A program made the translations under genes and the position numbers. The notes beneath the pieces were generated by a model that did no database searches, had not been told where the DNA came from, and saw only the letters and a program-made list of their open reading frames with translations. 58,147 bases of DNA from Phoronis australis (taxonomy: Eukaryota > Phoronida > Phoronidae): positions 529,871 through 588,017 of the forward strand of contig NMRA01000114.1 of assembly GCA_002633005.1 (NCBI GenBank), read 5' to 3'. Positions within the stretch are counted from its first letter, which is position 1. Each line of letters starts with the position of its first letter. Below, one piece after another: positions 35,562 through 47,329 of this stretch.

Positions 35562-37112
35562 TTAATCAGACATCTCCTGAGACAGTTCATCTTCATTAAT
35601 AATTGTTTGTGCATCTGGCGAGGTAAAATCCTTAATAGCTTGATCCTTAGTTTCAATTGGCAACAGTACAGCCATGATGGCCGCCAAAAACCCCACGAAA
35701 GCGTAGACACCAACGGTAGCGTAAACAGATTTCTGGAGCAGCACCTGAGCAATAAATGGCGTAATGACCCCACCAACACGGGCTGCTGAGCTGCTGCTGC
35801 CGAGACCAAGTGCCCTGACAGCAGTAGGGTACACTTCTAGTGTATAGAGGTACGTAACTTGAAATATGCTCGAACAAAACATACGGATGACGAGTGAAAA
35901 TCCTGTGACGGCAGCTTTTGAGATACACGTGGCAAGCAAGCCTGTGAAGAGTGTGAATGACGAATACAGGACAAACAGCGTGATTCGTCGAGACAGAAAC
36001 TTGACCCAGAAAAATGAGTTCGGAATAGCGGCGAATTCTGCAAGTGTTACTACAAGCAAACGAGTATAGTCATGAGTGTCGAGTACCTTACATTCTAATG
36101 AACATGCCACGAGTGTTCTGTGTTGTCCCTTGGTTGGACAGCCAGTGGAAGTCTTAAGTAGCTCTGTTGTAAGTAGACTGATTCCGTAATAAGAGAAGGC
36201 TGCAGCAAACCAGATGTACCACAGAGTCATAGTTGTTCGTCTTAGTTCCGGTTTGAACAAGTCGGAGAACCGACCTGGTTTCTCGGAATTAACTTGAGAA
36301 GACGGCACAAACAACTTGCCTTCTGGCAAGGGTTTGTTGTTGTGGCGGGACATCATTTCCAGTGTTTTCATAGCTTTCTTGACTTGTCCTGTTGTCACGT
36401 GATAGCGGATGCTCTCTGGAAGGAACTTCCAAATGATGAAGGTAGATATCACCAACGGCAACGCGCATAAAATGAGTTGCCATCGCCAGCCAAGAGAAGG
36501 CATGACGACAACTGCAACGGCAATGACAGAAAACGTACCCAAAGCCCAGAAAAAGTGCATCACCAAAAGATTGTTGACACGTGATGGAGTCGTGGTGAAT
36601 TCTACTTGCATCGTCGATGTCTGCGATCCACCGATGAAAGCGAAACCCACAATGCCTCTGAGCACATATATCCAATATATCGATGGCGAGAAGGCACTGA
36701 GAAATCCGAAGTAAAACGTGATGACAAAACTGACCAGAACACCTCTCTTTCGGCCATATCTATCACAAATCCAGCCCCAGGAAGCGGCCCCAATCATCAT
36801 TCCGATGAAAACGAAGGTCGTCACAAGTGCCTGTTCGCTGCTAGAGACCCCCCAGCCACAGTGCAGAGCTGGTGACAGTATAGTCAATAGCATCATCTCC
36901 ATAGCCTCCGTCACGCTCCCTAGGCCACAGATGGCAGACACCCACAATTGAAACTTGCCCCAGCCCACAGCATTCATTGCATCTTCTATTGTGTACTTTT
37001 TACGTTTTTTCCGCGGTTTCCCATCGATAGCTTGGTAGTTGCTGAGAGAAGCACCATTAGTGATTTTGTCTACAGACATCTCAGCACATTCTTCTGCGTT
37101 ACTCATCTCCAT
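35562..37112 (-). CDS. SVOP-like transporter A (major facilitator superfamily), intronless
   Basis: A single uninterrupted frame of 516 residues. SVOP (SV2-related protein) has about 548 residues, 12 membrane helices and cytosolic ends; it sits on synaptic vesicles and its substrate is not settled. Matches: a cytosolic KYTIEDAMNAVGWGKFQ block before helix 1, TEAMEMM in helix 1, the loop 2-3 motif DRYGRKRG, LPESIRY after helix 6, LFKPELRRTT before helix 7, and YTLEVYPTAVRALGLG before the last helices. The start at 37112 (MEMSNAEEC) is the first ATG after a TAG. Oddities: helix 1 has Glu where mammalian SVOP, as I recall it, has Asp (ADAMEMM). The second sugar-porter loop motif (DxxGRK, helices 8-9) has decayed to FLSRRIT. 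There are no introns, although vertebrate SVOP has many. The paralogue at 43619-45202 is on the same strand. SVOPL is an alternative orthology. Confidence 0.88.
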   Translation of the reverse strand: MEMSNAEECAEMSVDKITNGASLSNYQAIDGKPRKKRKKYTIEDAMNAVGWGKFQLWVSAICGLGSVTEAMEMMLLTILSPALHCGWGVSSSEQALVTTFVFIGMMIGAASWGWICDRYGRKRGVLVSFVITFYFGFLSAFSPSIYWIYVLRGIVGFAFIGGSQTSTMQVEFTTTPSRVNNLLVMHFFWALGTFSVIAVAVVVMPSLGWRWQLILCALPLVISTFIIWKFLPESIRYHVTTGQVKKAMKTLEMMSRHNNKPLPEGKLFVPSSQVNSEKPGRFSDLFKPELRRTTMTLWYIWFAAAFSYYGISLLTTELLKTSTGCPTKGQHRTLVACSLECKVLDTHDYTRLLVVTLAEFAAIPNSFFWVKFLSRRITLFVLYSSFTLFTGLLATCISKAAVTGFSLVIRMFCSSIFQVTYLYTLEVYPTAVRALGLGSSSSAARVGGVITPFIAQVLLQKSVYATVGVYAFVGFLAAIMAVLLPIETKDQAIKDFTSPDAQTIINEDELSQEMSD

Positions 37113-37484
37113 GGTCTTTGTTAGGGACGCAAACTATCAAAAACTTTATGATCCTGGTAATTATGTAGAATTACTCACAATTTATGATTAAACATGCAGG
37201 TTATCTGCATATTGTGGCATCTTATAAGTTTGATATTTCCAGCCAAATGACATGCGACGAGTGAACTATCGAAATACGGAGAAGACAAACGACCGATAAT
37301 TGTAAGTCCTGTAGAAAGCAGTGATTTTTCACCAATTTCCTGCATTGGTTTATCACAACCAGTTTGAAAGAAAATGGTAAACGTTTCCACTACCAGCACC
37401 TCAATCACATAAACACAATGTCATAGCATTAAAAAGCTACAGGTTAAAACGTAAACCTGCAAAGTTGTTCGGTGAAAGCACCCA
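36638..37484. repeat. Exact 847-bp repeat, left copy (5' end of SVOP-like A)
   Basis: Appears identical, base for base, to 37486-38332. It covers the first 158 codons of the gene and about 370 bp upstream. The lone n at 37485 marks a contig joint, so this is an overlap that was not collapsed. Confidence 0.9.
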
Positions 37485-37485
37485 N
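37485..37485. other. Single-base assembly joint (n)
   Basis: A lone n between exact copies of the 847-bp segment; a scaffold joint. Confidence 0.9.
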
Positions 37486-37960
37486 AAGCGAAACCCACAA
37501 TGCCTCTGAGCACATATATCCAATATATCGATGGCGAGAAGGCACTGAGAAATCCGAAGTAAAACGTGATGACAAAACTGACCAGAACACCTCTCTTTCG
37601 GCCATATCTATCACAAATCCAGCCCCAGGAAGCGGCCCCAATCATCATTCCGATGAAAACGAAGGTCGTCACAAGTGCCTGTTCGCTGCTAGAGACCCCC
37701 CAGCCACAGTGCAGAGCTGGTGACAGTATAGTCAATAGCATCATCTCCATAGCCTCCGTCACGCTCCCTAGGCCACAGATGGCAGACACCCACAATTGAA
37801 ACTTGCCCCAGCCCACAGCATTCATTGCATCTTCTATTGTGTACTTTTTACGTTTTTTCCGCGGTTTCCCATCGATAGCTTGGTAGTTGCTGAGAGAAGC
37901 ACCATTAGTGATTTTGTCTACAGACATCTCAGCACATTCTTCTGCGTTACTCATCTCCAT
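37486..37960 (-). pseudogene. Truncated copy of SVOP-like A (assembly duplicate)
   Basis: Starts with the same ATG (37960) and encodes residues 1-158 of SVOP-like A, then runs into the n and foreign sequence (stop at 37421). Exact identity, including the upstream region, argues against an aged gene fragment. It should not be counted as a gene. Confidence 0.88.
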
Positions 37961-39035
37961 GGTCTTTGTTAGGGACGCAAACTATCAAAAACTTTATGAT
38001 CCTGGTAATTATGTAGAATTACTCACAATTTATGATTAAACATGCAGGTTATCTGCATATTGTGGCATCTTATAAGTTTGATATTTCCAGCCAAATGACA
38101 TGCGACGAGTGAACTATCGAAATACGGAGAAGACAAACGACCGATAATTGTAAGTCCTGTAGAAAGCAGTGATTTTTCACCAATTTCCTGCATTGGTTTA
38201 TCACAACCAGTTTGAAAGAAAATGGTAAACGTTTCCACTACCAGCACCTCAATCACATAAACACAATGTCATAGCATTAAAAAGCTACAGGTTAAAACGT
38301 AAACCTGCAAAGTTGTTCGGTGAAAGCACCCACAATGCAGCACTGACCAAGCACGCAGTAAACAAAAATCCATCACAACTTTCTTCCAATTCCAGGGATC
38401 CCATTACCCAAACATATGGTAGTCCTTTCACAAAAAACCTGGACAGCAGCTAAGCATTTATGCTCGAGTCACGAATCTAGTATAAATACCTTTGAATACT
38501 AAGAGCAAATATCCATTCTTATGTAAAATCAATAAGTCAAGAGACAACAGCTGCTTTTTACAGACTGGTAACACTTTGGCTCACCACAACAGACACATTT
38601 TGCATATGAACTCCATTAATCACAGTCACAAGGTCAAATGAATGTCCCATCTATAGAAAAAAATGTTTCTAGAATTTGGAACAAGCTCCAACCTAGAGCA
38701 GAATACTAGATGGTAATACCTCACTTTTGTAGAGCCACCGAATTTCGCCCCAGGTGTTCTGGTCGCCTGTTGAAATACCGTAATAGTAGTGGAGGATTTC
38801 GGTCTTACAAAAAGCTTTTGACGTACAACAAAATAATCCTTTGAAATACAATTGTAAGAGAACCAGTTTTATATAGAGGTTGTCTATTAGAGATTCAGAG
38901 ATTTTATCAGGATAGAAATTATACTTCATTAATTAGATAATGCAAATGTTAAAAATAATAGGGATAACTAGAGGTATACTATAACAATGCACACAGCAAT
39001 GACTCTGTGCAGGGAGTATTTCCTTGTTTAGTAAA

Positions 39036-39530
39036 AATAAATATACGTAAATAAAACAACAAAAATGGATCACTCAGAAATTTTCGGATATAATAGGTAA
39101 TCACTTCAATTCCAAAAAAACCTAATCTACAAGATCTTTCTGTACAAATTATAGAGAAACTCCAATACGCTAGTATCAATCACAAACTCAAAAGAGAACA
39201 GTTCTGGATAAATAAGCTCAACACACTTGAACCTAATGGATTGAACATAAAGACTTCTTAAATTATATCCTTTACTTTTTACTGCAAGAATGTATCATGC
39301 TCATTACGCCATATATCAGATATCAATTGTCACATAGTGTTTGATTTTACTTTATTTCTATTTCTGTTGATGAAGGATGTTATTATATCTGAAAATTTTA
39401 GTGATCCATTTTTGTTGTTTTATTTACGTATATTTATTCTACTTTTCGACACACAAGTGTATCCTTAAGAGGATCTGGATCGCCTCTTTTAGTTTGAGAT
39501 TTATTTCTACCTTGTTTAGTAAAACGTCCT
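39036..39530 (+). mobile_element. Remnant of a Penelope-like retroelement 3' end
   Basis: A short frame, 39108-39261, ends REQFWINKLNTLEPNGLN then KTS and a stop. The pattern RE-x-x-WI-x-x-L-x-T-x-x-P-x-GLN is typical, as I recall, of the C-terminal GIY-YIG endonuclease of Penelope-like elements. After it comes GTTGATGAAGGATG and ATATCTGAAAAT, resembling the usual post-ORF stretch of such elements. Inverted copies of a stretch of about 70 bp (AATATACGTAAATAAAACAA and ATGGATCACT) flank the frame at 39036-39100 and about 39385-39450, which also fits. The element is broken and lacks the reverse transcriptase. Confidence 0.5.
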
Positions 39531-40079
39531 TTTGATGTTTCAGACACAGTCAAACAACATTAAAATGTAAAAAATGAAAAGAATAATAATTAGTTCAACT
39601 TTACGTAGTGCTGTGATACTAAGCACTCTGCAAATTATTACCTGACTATCGACCCAGCCAATCTTAATCCTTCTCAACTCCCCTGCAGCATACAATGGGA
39701 GCAACCATCGTCAGAGCAAACCAATGAAACCAAACACATAATTTTACCCAAGTTTAAGAGGTAAATTGTGATTACCTAAATCAGAAAAATATCCCAAGGT
39801 CTGCAAATTTTTTGAAAACGTGTTGTAACTGCATTTGTATTCCTATTTATGGGTTGAAATCGTGGCATAATGGTAGTAGATGCGTTATCAAAAAATATAA
39901 AAATTGCATTACAACATTCTGCACCGGTGGCTTTGCCAAGAAGCAGTATACAAGAAATCAGAAGAATTTTATGTCTTAATTGGCTTCAAATGAAAACTTT
40001 CATATGGGCTAATTTAAGAGACCTCTAAGCCTTATCATGATATTCAGTTGCTAGGAGGAATTAATGGTAACAAAGGAAT

Positions 40080-40315
40080 TTCACAGCAAACTGACTTAGC
40101 TAAGACAAAACTTAAATTTCAGCCAATTTTAAGATAAAACTTAGCGTCTCAAGTCAGTTTCAAGAAAGAGATCTTAAGTTTGACTTATGCTTTGTCTCAA
40201 TTTTGCTGGACTAACTTACCGGAGGTGGAAGTTTCAAAGTTTGGAAGTTGCAACAAATCTTAGACTTAAGTCAAAAATGAACTTACGGTAAGTCAGTTTC
40301 TTGGAATGGACCCAA
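40080..40315. mobile_element. Inverted-repeat MITE, family B copy 2 (old)
   Basis: Shares AACTGACTTAGCTAAGACAA, GAAAGAGATCTTA and TGGAAGTTTCAAAGT with the 12289-12540 element. It ends GTCAGTTTCTTGGAATGGACCC. The left end is worn. This is an older insertion of the same family. Confidence 0.7.
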
Positions 40316-43009
40316 GGACTACGAGACTGTCAATGTTGTATTGAGGATTGATTATCAACAAACAAAACTGCGCTGGAGCTGAGGTCAGTTTTCATGAAAA
40401 GAAAATCCCCGGTAATATGTATTACTATTTTTTGTTTTTGTGCATGGGAATGATTGAGTAGCATTCTGTTGACCCACACCCACATTCTGAAAGATTGGCG
40501 GTTTGTCCTTGGGGGTGGGGGTAGGGGGTAAACCTTCGCATAGGAAAGATTGCTCTTGGTTAACCGGGTATTACGTTCACCATCGAGAACACAAGCACAT
40601 CGGTGTTCTAAGTAGGCCTAAATGAAATTAGATTAATTCTACAAACCACGTCATTCTGAAGGAAACAAACTTAGTAGGAGAAACCCCAAATCTCACAAAT
40701 ATTTTGAAGATTATGTAAACTTATACTTTTAACATAAAACTATAAGTAAAAGTAATCAACATAAATAATCTCACGACTCCCCAATAATTGCCTAAATTCC
40801 CCCCTTTTCATATTTGAAGGGGTTCTAACATTGTTTTGAATGATTTTTCAGGACTGTTGGACATTATTGGTAAATTGAAGACATTACTGTAGAATTTTAA
40901 AACTGCAGATAAGGCTATGCTTTTTGCATATGTACACGTTCATGGACTGGGCGGTTATTTTAGCAAAGTCTGAAAACGAGTGGGGGGTGCTGCATAGGGG
41001 TATGGGCGCTTATTAGGACGAATGTTATTATTTATAAAATGATTTTGGCTAAAATGACATTGTACATTACAATAAGAAATCAGTTCTAAGAAATATGGTA
41101 TTTCACTTGCTGTTATCAGACCGGTCTTCTGCCTTCCCCCTTTTCGTCGTTTTGGAGTAGTCCGAAAATTCCTTTGTGAATGACCACACACTGTGATCTT
41201 TTGTCTAGTCGAATCGCGTAACGGGTGACATCTACTGAATCAATAGGATTGCACTGCTCCGATGTTTTTTACTGCTGGAGCATCAACACGCTGACCAAAC
41301 TGAACCTTAAATTCATGACAAAAACAGACCAAGGAGGAGAAAGTTTATTCATGTTCATCTGGGAAACGGTATAGTGCTTTTGCGCTCTGAAAGTTCGCTC
41401 GCCACCTGGACAACTGACAAGTCAAACCTCTACTCGCCTAGCACCAGGTTGAAATAGCAAACATGGTTGAGGCATGTATGGGTTATATTGACCGAAAACA
41501 AATTTTCACCGAACAATTAATCGAAGACTGGGCCTTTCACTCGTCCCAGTTTAATTGGCATTTTCTCGGCTTCAGCAAATGGACTTTATTTGAACTTAGG
41601 TACACGAGTTCTCGAAAACAACTTGGTGGATTTTGCTGAAACTTTCCAAACTTAATATTAAATATTAATTCATCGATTTCAAAAACGCTGTTAGAATTTT
41701 CGATATAAAGGCCTAGTTTTTGCGTAATGTGATAAAGACAAATACAACTTCTATTTTTTACAAAAATACCTTACATTGTGTGAGATGATTTGTCAAAGAA
41801 TCCTAACAAAAAAGTAATCGAAAATTCCTAACACCATTCTTGAGGTAATTGGTGAAATTTTCATTTAAAAACAGTTTTATTAAAATCGACCGAGGGGTTA
41901 TTTTGCTTTGCATGTACCTTTCTTAAAAATGAAATTTTGACTTAAAAAGGTGTTAACGTAATAACAATAATAGTACATAAATACAAAACATATTTTCATA
42001 TTCCCTAGTCTAGTTGACAAAGCTTATTGCTTTGATAGAGAGTTAGAATGGAGGCTACTAAATAAGGTTTGAGAAAACTTCAGCGCATCCATCTCTGTGT
42101 TAAGCTCCCACCCACAATTTCCAGGTTTACTAATTTAAACGACCAGGCTGTTAACCCAAATGTTTATGGTAGTCAAATGTTGGTACACCTGCACCTTAAG
42201 CAATATTATTAAAATGGAATAAAATCTGAGGGTATGTTCTCGTGAATAAGGGACTTGAACCAGTTTAAGATGTAAATTAATATACTGGCTACAAGGTATA
42301 ATTCAATACAGTGTAGTGCAGCAGGATGCTATTAAAATGTGCGAGACAATCTCACTGCTGGTGCTGAAGACAATACGTTTCCGACAGAATACGTTAACCA
42401 ATAAATACCAACCAAATTAATGAAAATATATTCAGTAGCTGAGGAAAAATTCCAAACATCCCCTTTTGCAAATTTCTGTGTAGGAGTTCAGAAAACGTCA
42501 ACTTTCAACATGAATTGTGTGTTTTGATATCAAGTAAAGTAAACTGTTCGTAGTATTAGGATGGTGAAGATTTGTTGAAAATGTTAAAAAGATATTGACA
42601 TGACATGATCTAAGGTGAACGCTTGCCCGTAACTGACCACATGAAGAGTAATGCATTAGTTATTTTTCTTAATGAGGGGACAGTCCCCTAGCACCAATTC
42701 CATCTCTCATCCCAAACAGCCTCCCAATTCCACCCGCATATCCTAAACTATCATGGTACGGAAAGAGTATGAGACAATTTTTGTGGTTGAGTCACCTAGT
42801 TTATGACAACACGTTTTATGGCGTAAGGAAATGCCACTTTGAAGCAGCAACAAGCTGTAGGTGTATATCTAGTAGGGGTCCAGGGTATCCAAATAGACAC
42901 CCTAACTCAAACCCTGTTGAGCATTTAGTCGCAAGAAAGCACCTGAATCACTTTTAAAGAAACTACAAACCTTACACTCGCTCCATCCAAGAAGAAAACT
43001 TAAAATTAG

Positions 43010-43265
43010 TTCACTTACCTCAATAAAATTGGTCTCTACTTGTTTCTTAATCAGACGGGGAAACAATTTCTGAGTTTGCAAAGCACTGAACGCTCATTCC
43101 TTGAGACCATGATTCGCACATAAAATGGCAAACCATGACGAGCTAACTTGTTGACTGGTCTAAAGTAAACAGTATCCATGGTTCTGTTGAGGCTCTGAAG
43201 TCACCTCACATTTGACTAAGGAACAACACAAGACCAATTTCATGACTGTGAGTGGCCTAAATCAA
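43010..43265 (-). repeat. Diverged dispersed repeat, copy 3 of 3
   Basis: Similar to 28003-28205 in its left part and to 26745-26825 in its right part. On the minus strand it ends with a good splice donor (GAG then GTAAGTG), as the 28003 copy does. No coding is assigned. Confidence 0.45.
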
Positions 43266-43307
43266 AATGTGGCTTTGTTGCGGAACACATCAATTCATAG
43301 GTATTTG

Positions 43308-43552
43308 AGGTCTGTTTCATGAAAGAGACTGACTTAATACTCAAGACAGAAATTTGGTTTTAGGATGCCACTTCACAAATGCTGAATAAAGGTCTAGCAA
43401 TAACTTTTGTAATCTCAGAAATTACATAGCAGTTGTGTGTACTTCTGTTCCAATGACATTTAAATATTTTTCAGAACTAGTTCTGCGGAGCTTAGTTAAG
43501 ACCAAATTTCCGTCTTGAGTTGTCAATTAGTCACTTTTCAGGAGTCAGACCC
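43308..43552. mobile_element. Fold-back MITE related to family B
   Basis: About 245 bp. The ends are inverted repeats of about 58 bp: AGGTCTGTTTCATGAAA and GGGTCTGACTCCTGAAA read inward, followed on both sides by CTCAAGAC and GAAATTTGGT. It lies 66 bp beyond the stop codon of SVOP-like B, within its likely 3' UTR. Confidence 0.7.
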
Positions 43553-43618
43553 AAGGTTTTACATAATTTAGTTTTCATGTTGATCAAATGTACATTACAA
43601 ATGAAATCACTCCACTAT

Positions 43619-45202
43619 TTACTCATTTATTTCAACAGTAAAATCACTTATTTCTCTATTCTTTGTTTCAATAGGTAACAACAATGCTATCACTCCAGCT
43701 AATAACCCCACTACTGCATAGACTCCAACTGCGGCGTACATGGATTTCTCCAGTAGAACTTGGGCAATGAACGGTGTTATAATCCCTCCCACTCGTGCGG
43801 CTGAACTACTACTCCCCAATCCTAGTGCTCGAATTGATGTCGGGTAAACTTCTAAGGTATAAAGGTAGATCACTTGAAAAACACTTGAGCAAAATACTCT
43901 TATAACTAACAGAAATCCTGTGATGGCGTACTTGGAAATGCATGTCATCAACAAAAAAGAAAACACTGAGAAGACAGAGTACATAACGAACATCGTCCGC
44001 TTACGAGATAAACACTTAACCCAAAAGAAAGAGTTTGGTACGGCTGCAAATTCCGCGCTGGTGATGATAAGCAGACGGAGATAATCGTGCACAGACAACT
44101 CTGCACACTCCAATCCGCAGGGCGGAAAAACGGCATGATCGTCCGAGGACGGACATCCGTGTTTGGTTTTCATAAGTTCCGTTGTCAGCAGACTCATGCC
44201 GTAGTACGCAAATGCAGTGGCAAACCAAATGTACCACAGCATCAGAGTCGTCCGTCGCAGCTCCGGTTTCAGGAGATCCCGAAATTGACCTCGATTACTG
44301 TTACTTTGTCTAGGTGGACTGTACAAGCGACCTCTGGGCATCGGTTTTTTATTGTGCCTTGCCATCATTTGTATAGTTTTCATAGCACCTGTTACATTTC
44401 CACTCGCCATTTGGTAGCGCACGCTCTCTGGCAAGAATGCGGCTATGAGGCAAGTAGACACGAACAACGGGAAAGTGCATATTAACAGTTGCCAGCGCCA
44501 GCCAAGGGTTGGCATGACAACAACCGCTATAGCAATCACAAAAAAGTTTCCGAGAGCCCAAAAGGTATTCATAATCAGCAGATTGTTCACACGGCTAGAA
44601 GTCGATGTGAACTCCACTTGCATCGTTGATGTCTGTGAGCCCCCAATAAAAGCAGCACCCACGATGCCACGTAATACATAAATCCACACAATTGTTGGTG
44701 AAAAGGCACTCAGCACGCCGTAGTAGAACGTGATGACGAAGCTAATGAGGACGCCATTTTTCCTACCGTATTTATCGCAGACAATACCCCAGGAGGCAGC
44801 ACCTACCATCATTCCAACAAACACAAACGTGGTAACAAGTGCTTGCTGACTACTCGTAACTCCCCATTCACAGAGCAGCGCTGGCGACAAAATGGTCAGA
44901 ATCATCATTTCCATGGCCTCCGTTAAGTTGCCAAGGCCACACAGCGCAGTCAGCCAAATTTGAAATTTTCCCCAGCCTATAGAATTCATTGCTTCCTCGA
45001 CAGTGAAAATTTCTTTATGGTCCGTGCCACCGTCGCTGTCATGCACATCCGATCCGTAACCCCTCATGTCTTCTTTGACCCCATTCTGAAGAAGAGGTTT
45101 ACTAGGAGTTTGTTCATACAAAGTGTCATCACCTTCGACCTCGGAGTCAGAGTTCAAGAAAACATCATTCAACTGGCTATAGACAACCTTTTTCTCTGCC
45201 AT
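43619..45202 (-). CDS. SVOP-like transporter B (major facilitator superfamily), intronless
   Basis: An uninterrupted frame of 527 residues, a close paralogue of SVOP-like A about 6.5 kb away on the same strand. The cytosolic N terminus is longer and acidic (residues 1-66, SDSEVEGDD), then come FTVEEAMNSIGWGKFQ, TEAMEMM, CDKYGRKNG after helix 2, LPESVRY, LLKPELRRTT and LYTLEVYPTSIRALGLG. It shares with A the Glu in helix 1 and the eroded helix 8-9 motif (CLSRKRT), so both predate the duplication. The loop between helices 7 and 8 is cysteine-bearing (HGCPSSDD, PPCGLECAEL), as in SVOP. The start at 45202 (MAEKKVVY) has a favourable context, ACCATGG. The substrate is unknown, and a vesicular or plasma-membrane site is inferred from the family only. 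Confidence 0.88.
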   Translation of the reverse strand: MAEKKVVYSQLNDVFLNSDSEVEGDDTLYEQTPSKPLLQNGVKEDMRGYGSDVHDSDGGTDHKEIFTVEEAMNSIGWGKFQIWLTALCGLGNLTEAMEMMILTILSPALLCEWGVTSSQQALVTTFVFVGMMVGAASWGIVCDKYGRKNGVLISFVITFYYGVLSAFSPTIVWIYVLRGIVGAAFIGGSQTSTMQVEFTSTSSRVNNLLIMNTFWALGNFFVIAIAVVVMPTLGWRWQLLICTFPLFVSTCLIAAFLPESVRYQMASGNVTGAMKTIQMMARHNKKPMPRGRLYSPPRQSNSNRGQFRDLLKPELRRTTLMLWYIWFATAFAYYGMSLLTTELMKTKHGCPSSDDHAVFPPCGLECAELSVHDYLRLLIITSAEFAAVPNSFFWVKCLSRKRTMFVMYSVFSVFSFLLMTCISKYAITGFLLVIRVFCSSVFQVIYLYTLEVYPTSIRALGLGSSSSAARVGGIITPFIAQVLLEKSMYAAVGVYAVVGLLAGVIALLLPIETKNREISDFTVEINE

Positions 45203-47329
45203 GGTTTTCAGGTGAACTCCAGAGACTCAATGCTTTGACTCCAAACTTGAGAGTGTGAAAAATAAACTGTCACAGCAAACCTGTCACAAAAAACAGTCAC
45301 AATACGTCCATCACACAGTCATCAACATGTTCAAGGACCTTGATGATAGAGAAGACAAAACTCCAACACTACAAACGTGTTGAAGTCCTTCAGGTCTGAG
45401 AACCAGTGTGGTGCAGCATACAATTCACTCTAGCACTCAAGAATGACTCCCTCACCCTCACTAGCACCTAGGTAAGTCTTTCATATCCCACATGATATGC
45501 AGACACATTTGTACACCTGAACTTAAAAATATGACACATAGCGGCACACTGTCAGATAATCAATCATGTTCTCAGTCCACCAGTACTATTCAACCTCAGG
45601 AACTGTATGTATATGCTCAATGACCAAGCTGTCCTTCAAGGCATGTCATTATAAGCTTGCCTTCAACAGCCTGCATTCAGGTGCCACATCACACTTTGAT
45701 ACTACATTGTCATGAAATAGGGGTGTTCTACTCTTACTATCTGTCACTATCTCAAACTTACTGAATTATTGAAAGTAAAAGCAGCAACAAACAATCTATT
45801 AGACACCCAACACCAGATGTCATGGCACAATCACAGTCTGTAAATATGATAATTTGGAGTATTCAAAACTTTTGAAGTATGTACACCCCTCTGGTAAGTA
45901 GACTAATCCATTTCTGTGCTAGCCATAATTTTATCCAACAGCATGGGTTGAATGGCTGGGCTAAACTAACATTTAACAATACAGTTCATCTGAAGCTAAC
46001 TGGGACAAATACAAAGGGGCAGTATTCACAGCCTAACACAAGACACTAAACTTTTTAAACTTATTATAATACCTTACCTTAGGCTTCATAATAAAAATTG
46101 TCAATGATAATAGCCCTCCACTAGTGTTTTACCCTGTTTTAAGAAACTGGCATTAAATAATTTATAACAGCTATCTATCAGTATGTTTTTATCTATAGCC
46201 AGTGAAAATTCCGTCACGGGTGGGGGCACTTTAGGCACACAGGTAAAATAATGCATTTATATAACATTATAATAGAAGCCCCTGTTAAAATTCATTCAGT
46301 GCACTTGTAGGATGCACACCTATGAAAGGTGCATTTTCACAACAATTTCCCTGCGAAACAGTGCCTTCGCTGTGACTAAAACCATCATGATGACACCACA
46401 CTACCTACAAGTGAGCTTAAGCAAGACTGAAAAACACATCCTAATCAATTCGCAAATTAATGCTCGTGGCTCAACCAAAATGTTGAAGAAAACAAGTTAG
46501 TGTTTGCTAATTTCTCTGATAATTTGCATTGATTTTAAAAATTCAAAGACGGCTACTATTTCCTTTCGTTTTTTTACTTTGAAACTCGTACACTTAACAG
46601 TTTTGTTGGTTTACAACCACAATTATCTCATCCAGCGAGTTCAGCCAAGGCCATGAATAGTGACTAGCTCACTTCAAGACAGCGCCAACAAGCCCTTGAG
46701 GTGCCGAGGAAGGAATTCCCAGCATACTCTGGGGTAAACAGTGCATGCTTTCTTGTCCACTTGCGTGCAAATTCTGTAAGCAACTAAGATTTGCCCAATG
46801 ATTGCGTACAAAGACTCCTTTTTTAGGGGGAGGGGGGAGAACTAAAACTCGCAAAAAGGATTATTCCCTAACTTGCAAACTTTCAGAAAAGGAAGAGCTC
46901 ACACCATAATATGTTTAGTCTACACTTGTCAACATATTTATTGGATCCTAAATGTTACTGCTTGAAAACAAACTTCCAGTAAGACAATGTTATGGCAACA
47001 GGTATATGCTTACAATGAGGCCCCTTTTAGTAACTTTGTAAGCATGTGGGCACTGAATGGAATGAACTAGGGTGAAATCTTTCCAATTTAGGACGGAGTA
47101 TGACAGACAAGAAAAATTTCGGCGAGCTAGCACGACTTAAATGTTTGCAACACATTTACATATTGAGAATGACATATTCATATATAAGAAAAATTTTATT
47201 GTTTTCCATTAAGGATACATAGCTCCAAATGAATGCTTTCCATGTACAAGCTCTGCTCCATCTCTACCACCTGACAATATTTCGAAAAAATATGACCGTA
47301 CAACAATGTTAGATGACCTTCAAAACTGA
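45203..47329. other. Upstream flank of SVOP-like B
   Basis: About 2.1 kb with no recognised gene or strong repeat. It should hold the promoter and any 5' UTR exon of SVOP-like B. Short open frames here show no family features. Confidence 0.5.

Larger units (their letters stand above)
38333..43307. other. Intergenic region between the SVOP-like genes
   Basis: About 5 kb without a gene. It contains a Penelope-like fragment (39036-39530), a family B-like element (40080-40315) and a dispersed repeat at 43010-43265. The rest looks like unique AT-rich DNA. No exon with a convincing frame is seen. Confidence 0.55.

Noticed and set aside
37421-37960. A third SVOP-like gene
   Set aside because: Exact copy of the 5' end of SVOP-like A, ending at a single n; treated as assembly overlap.
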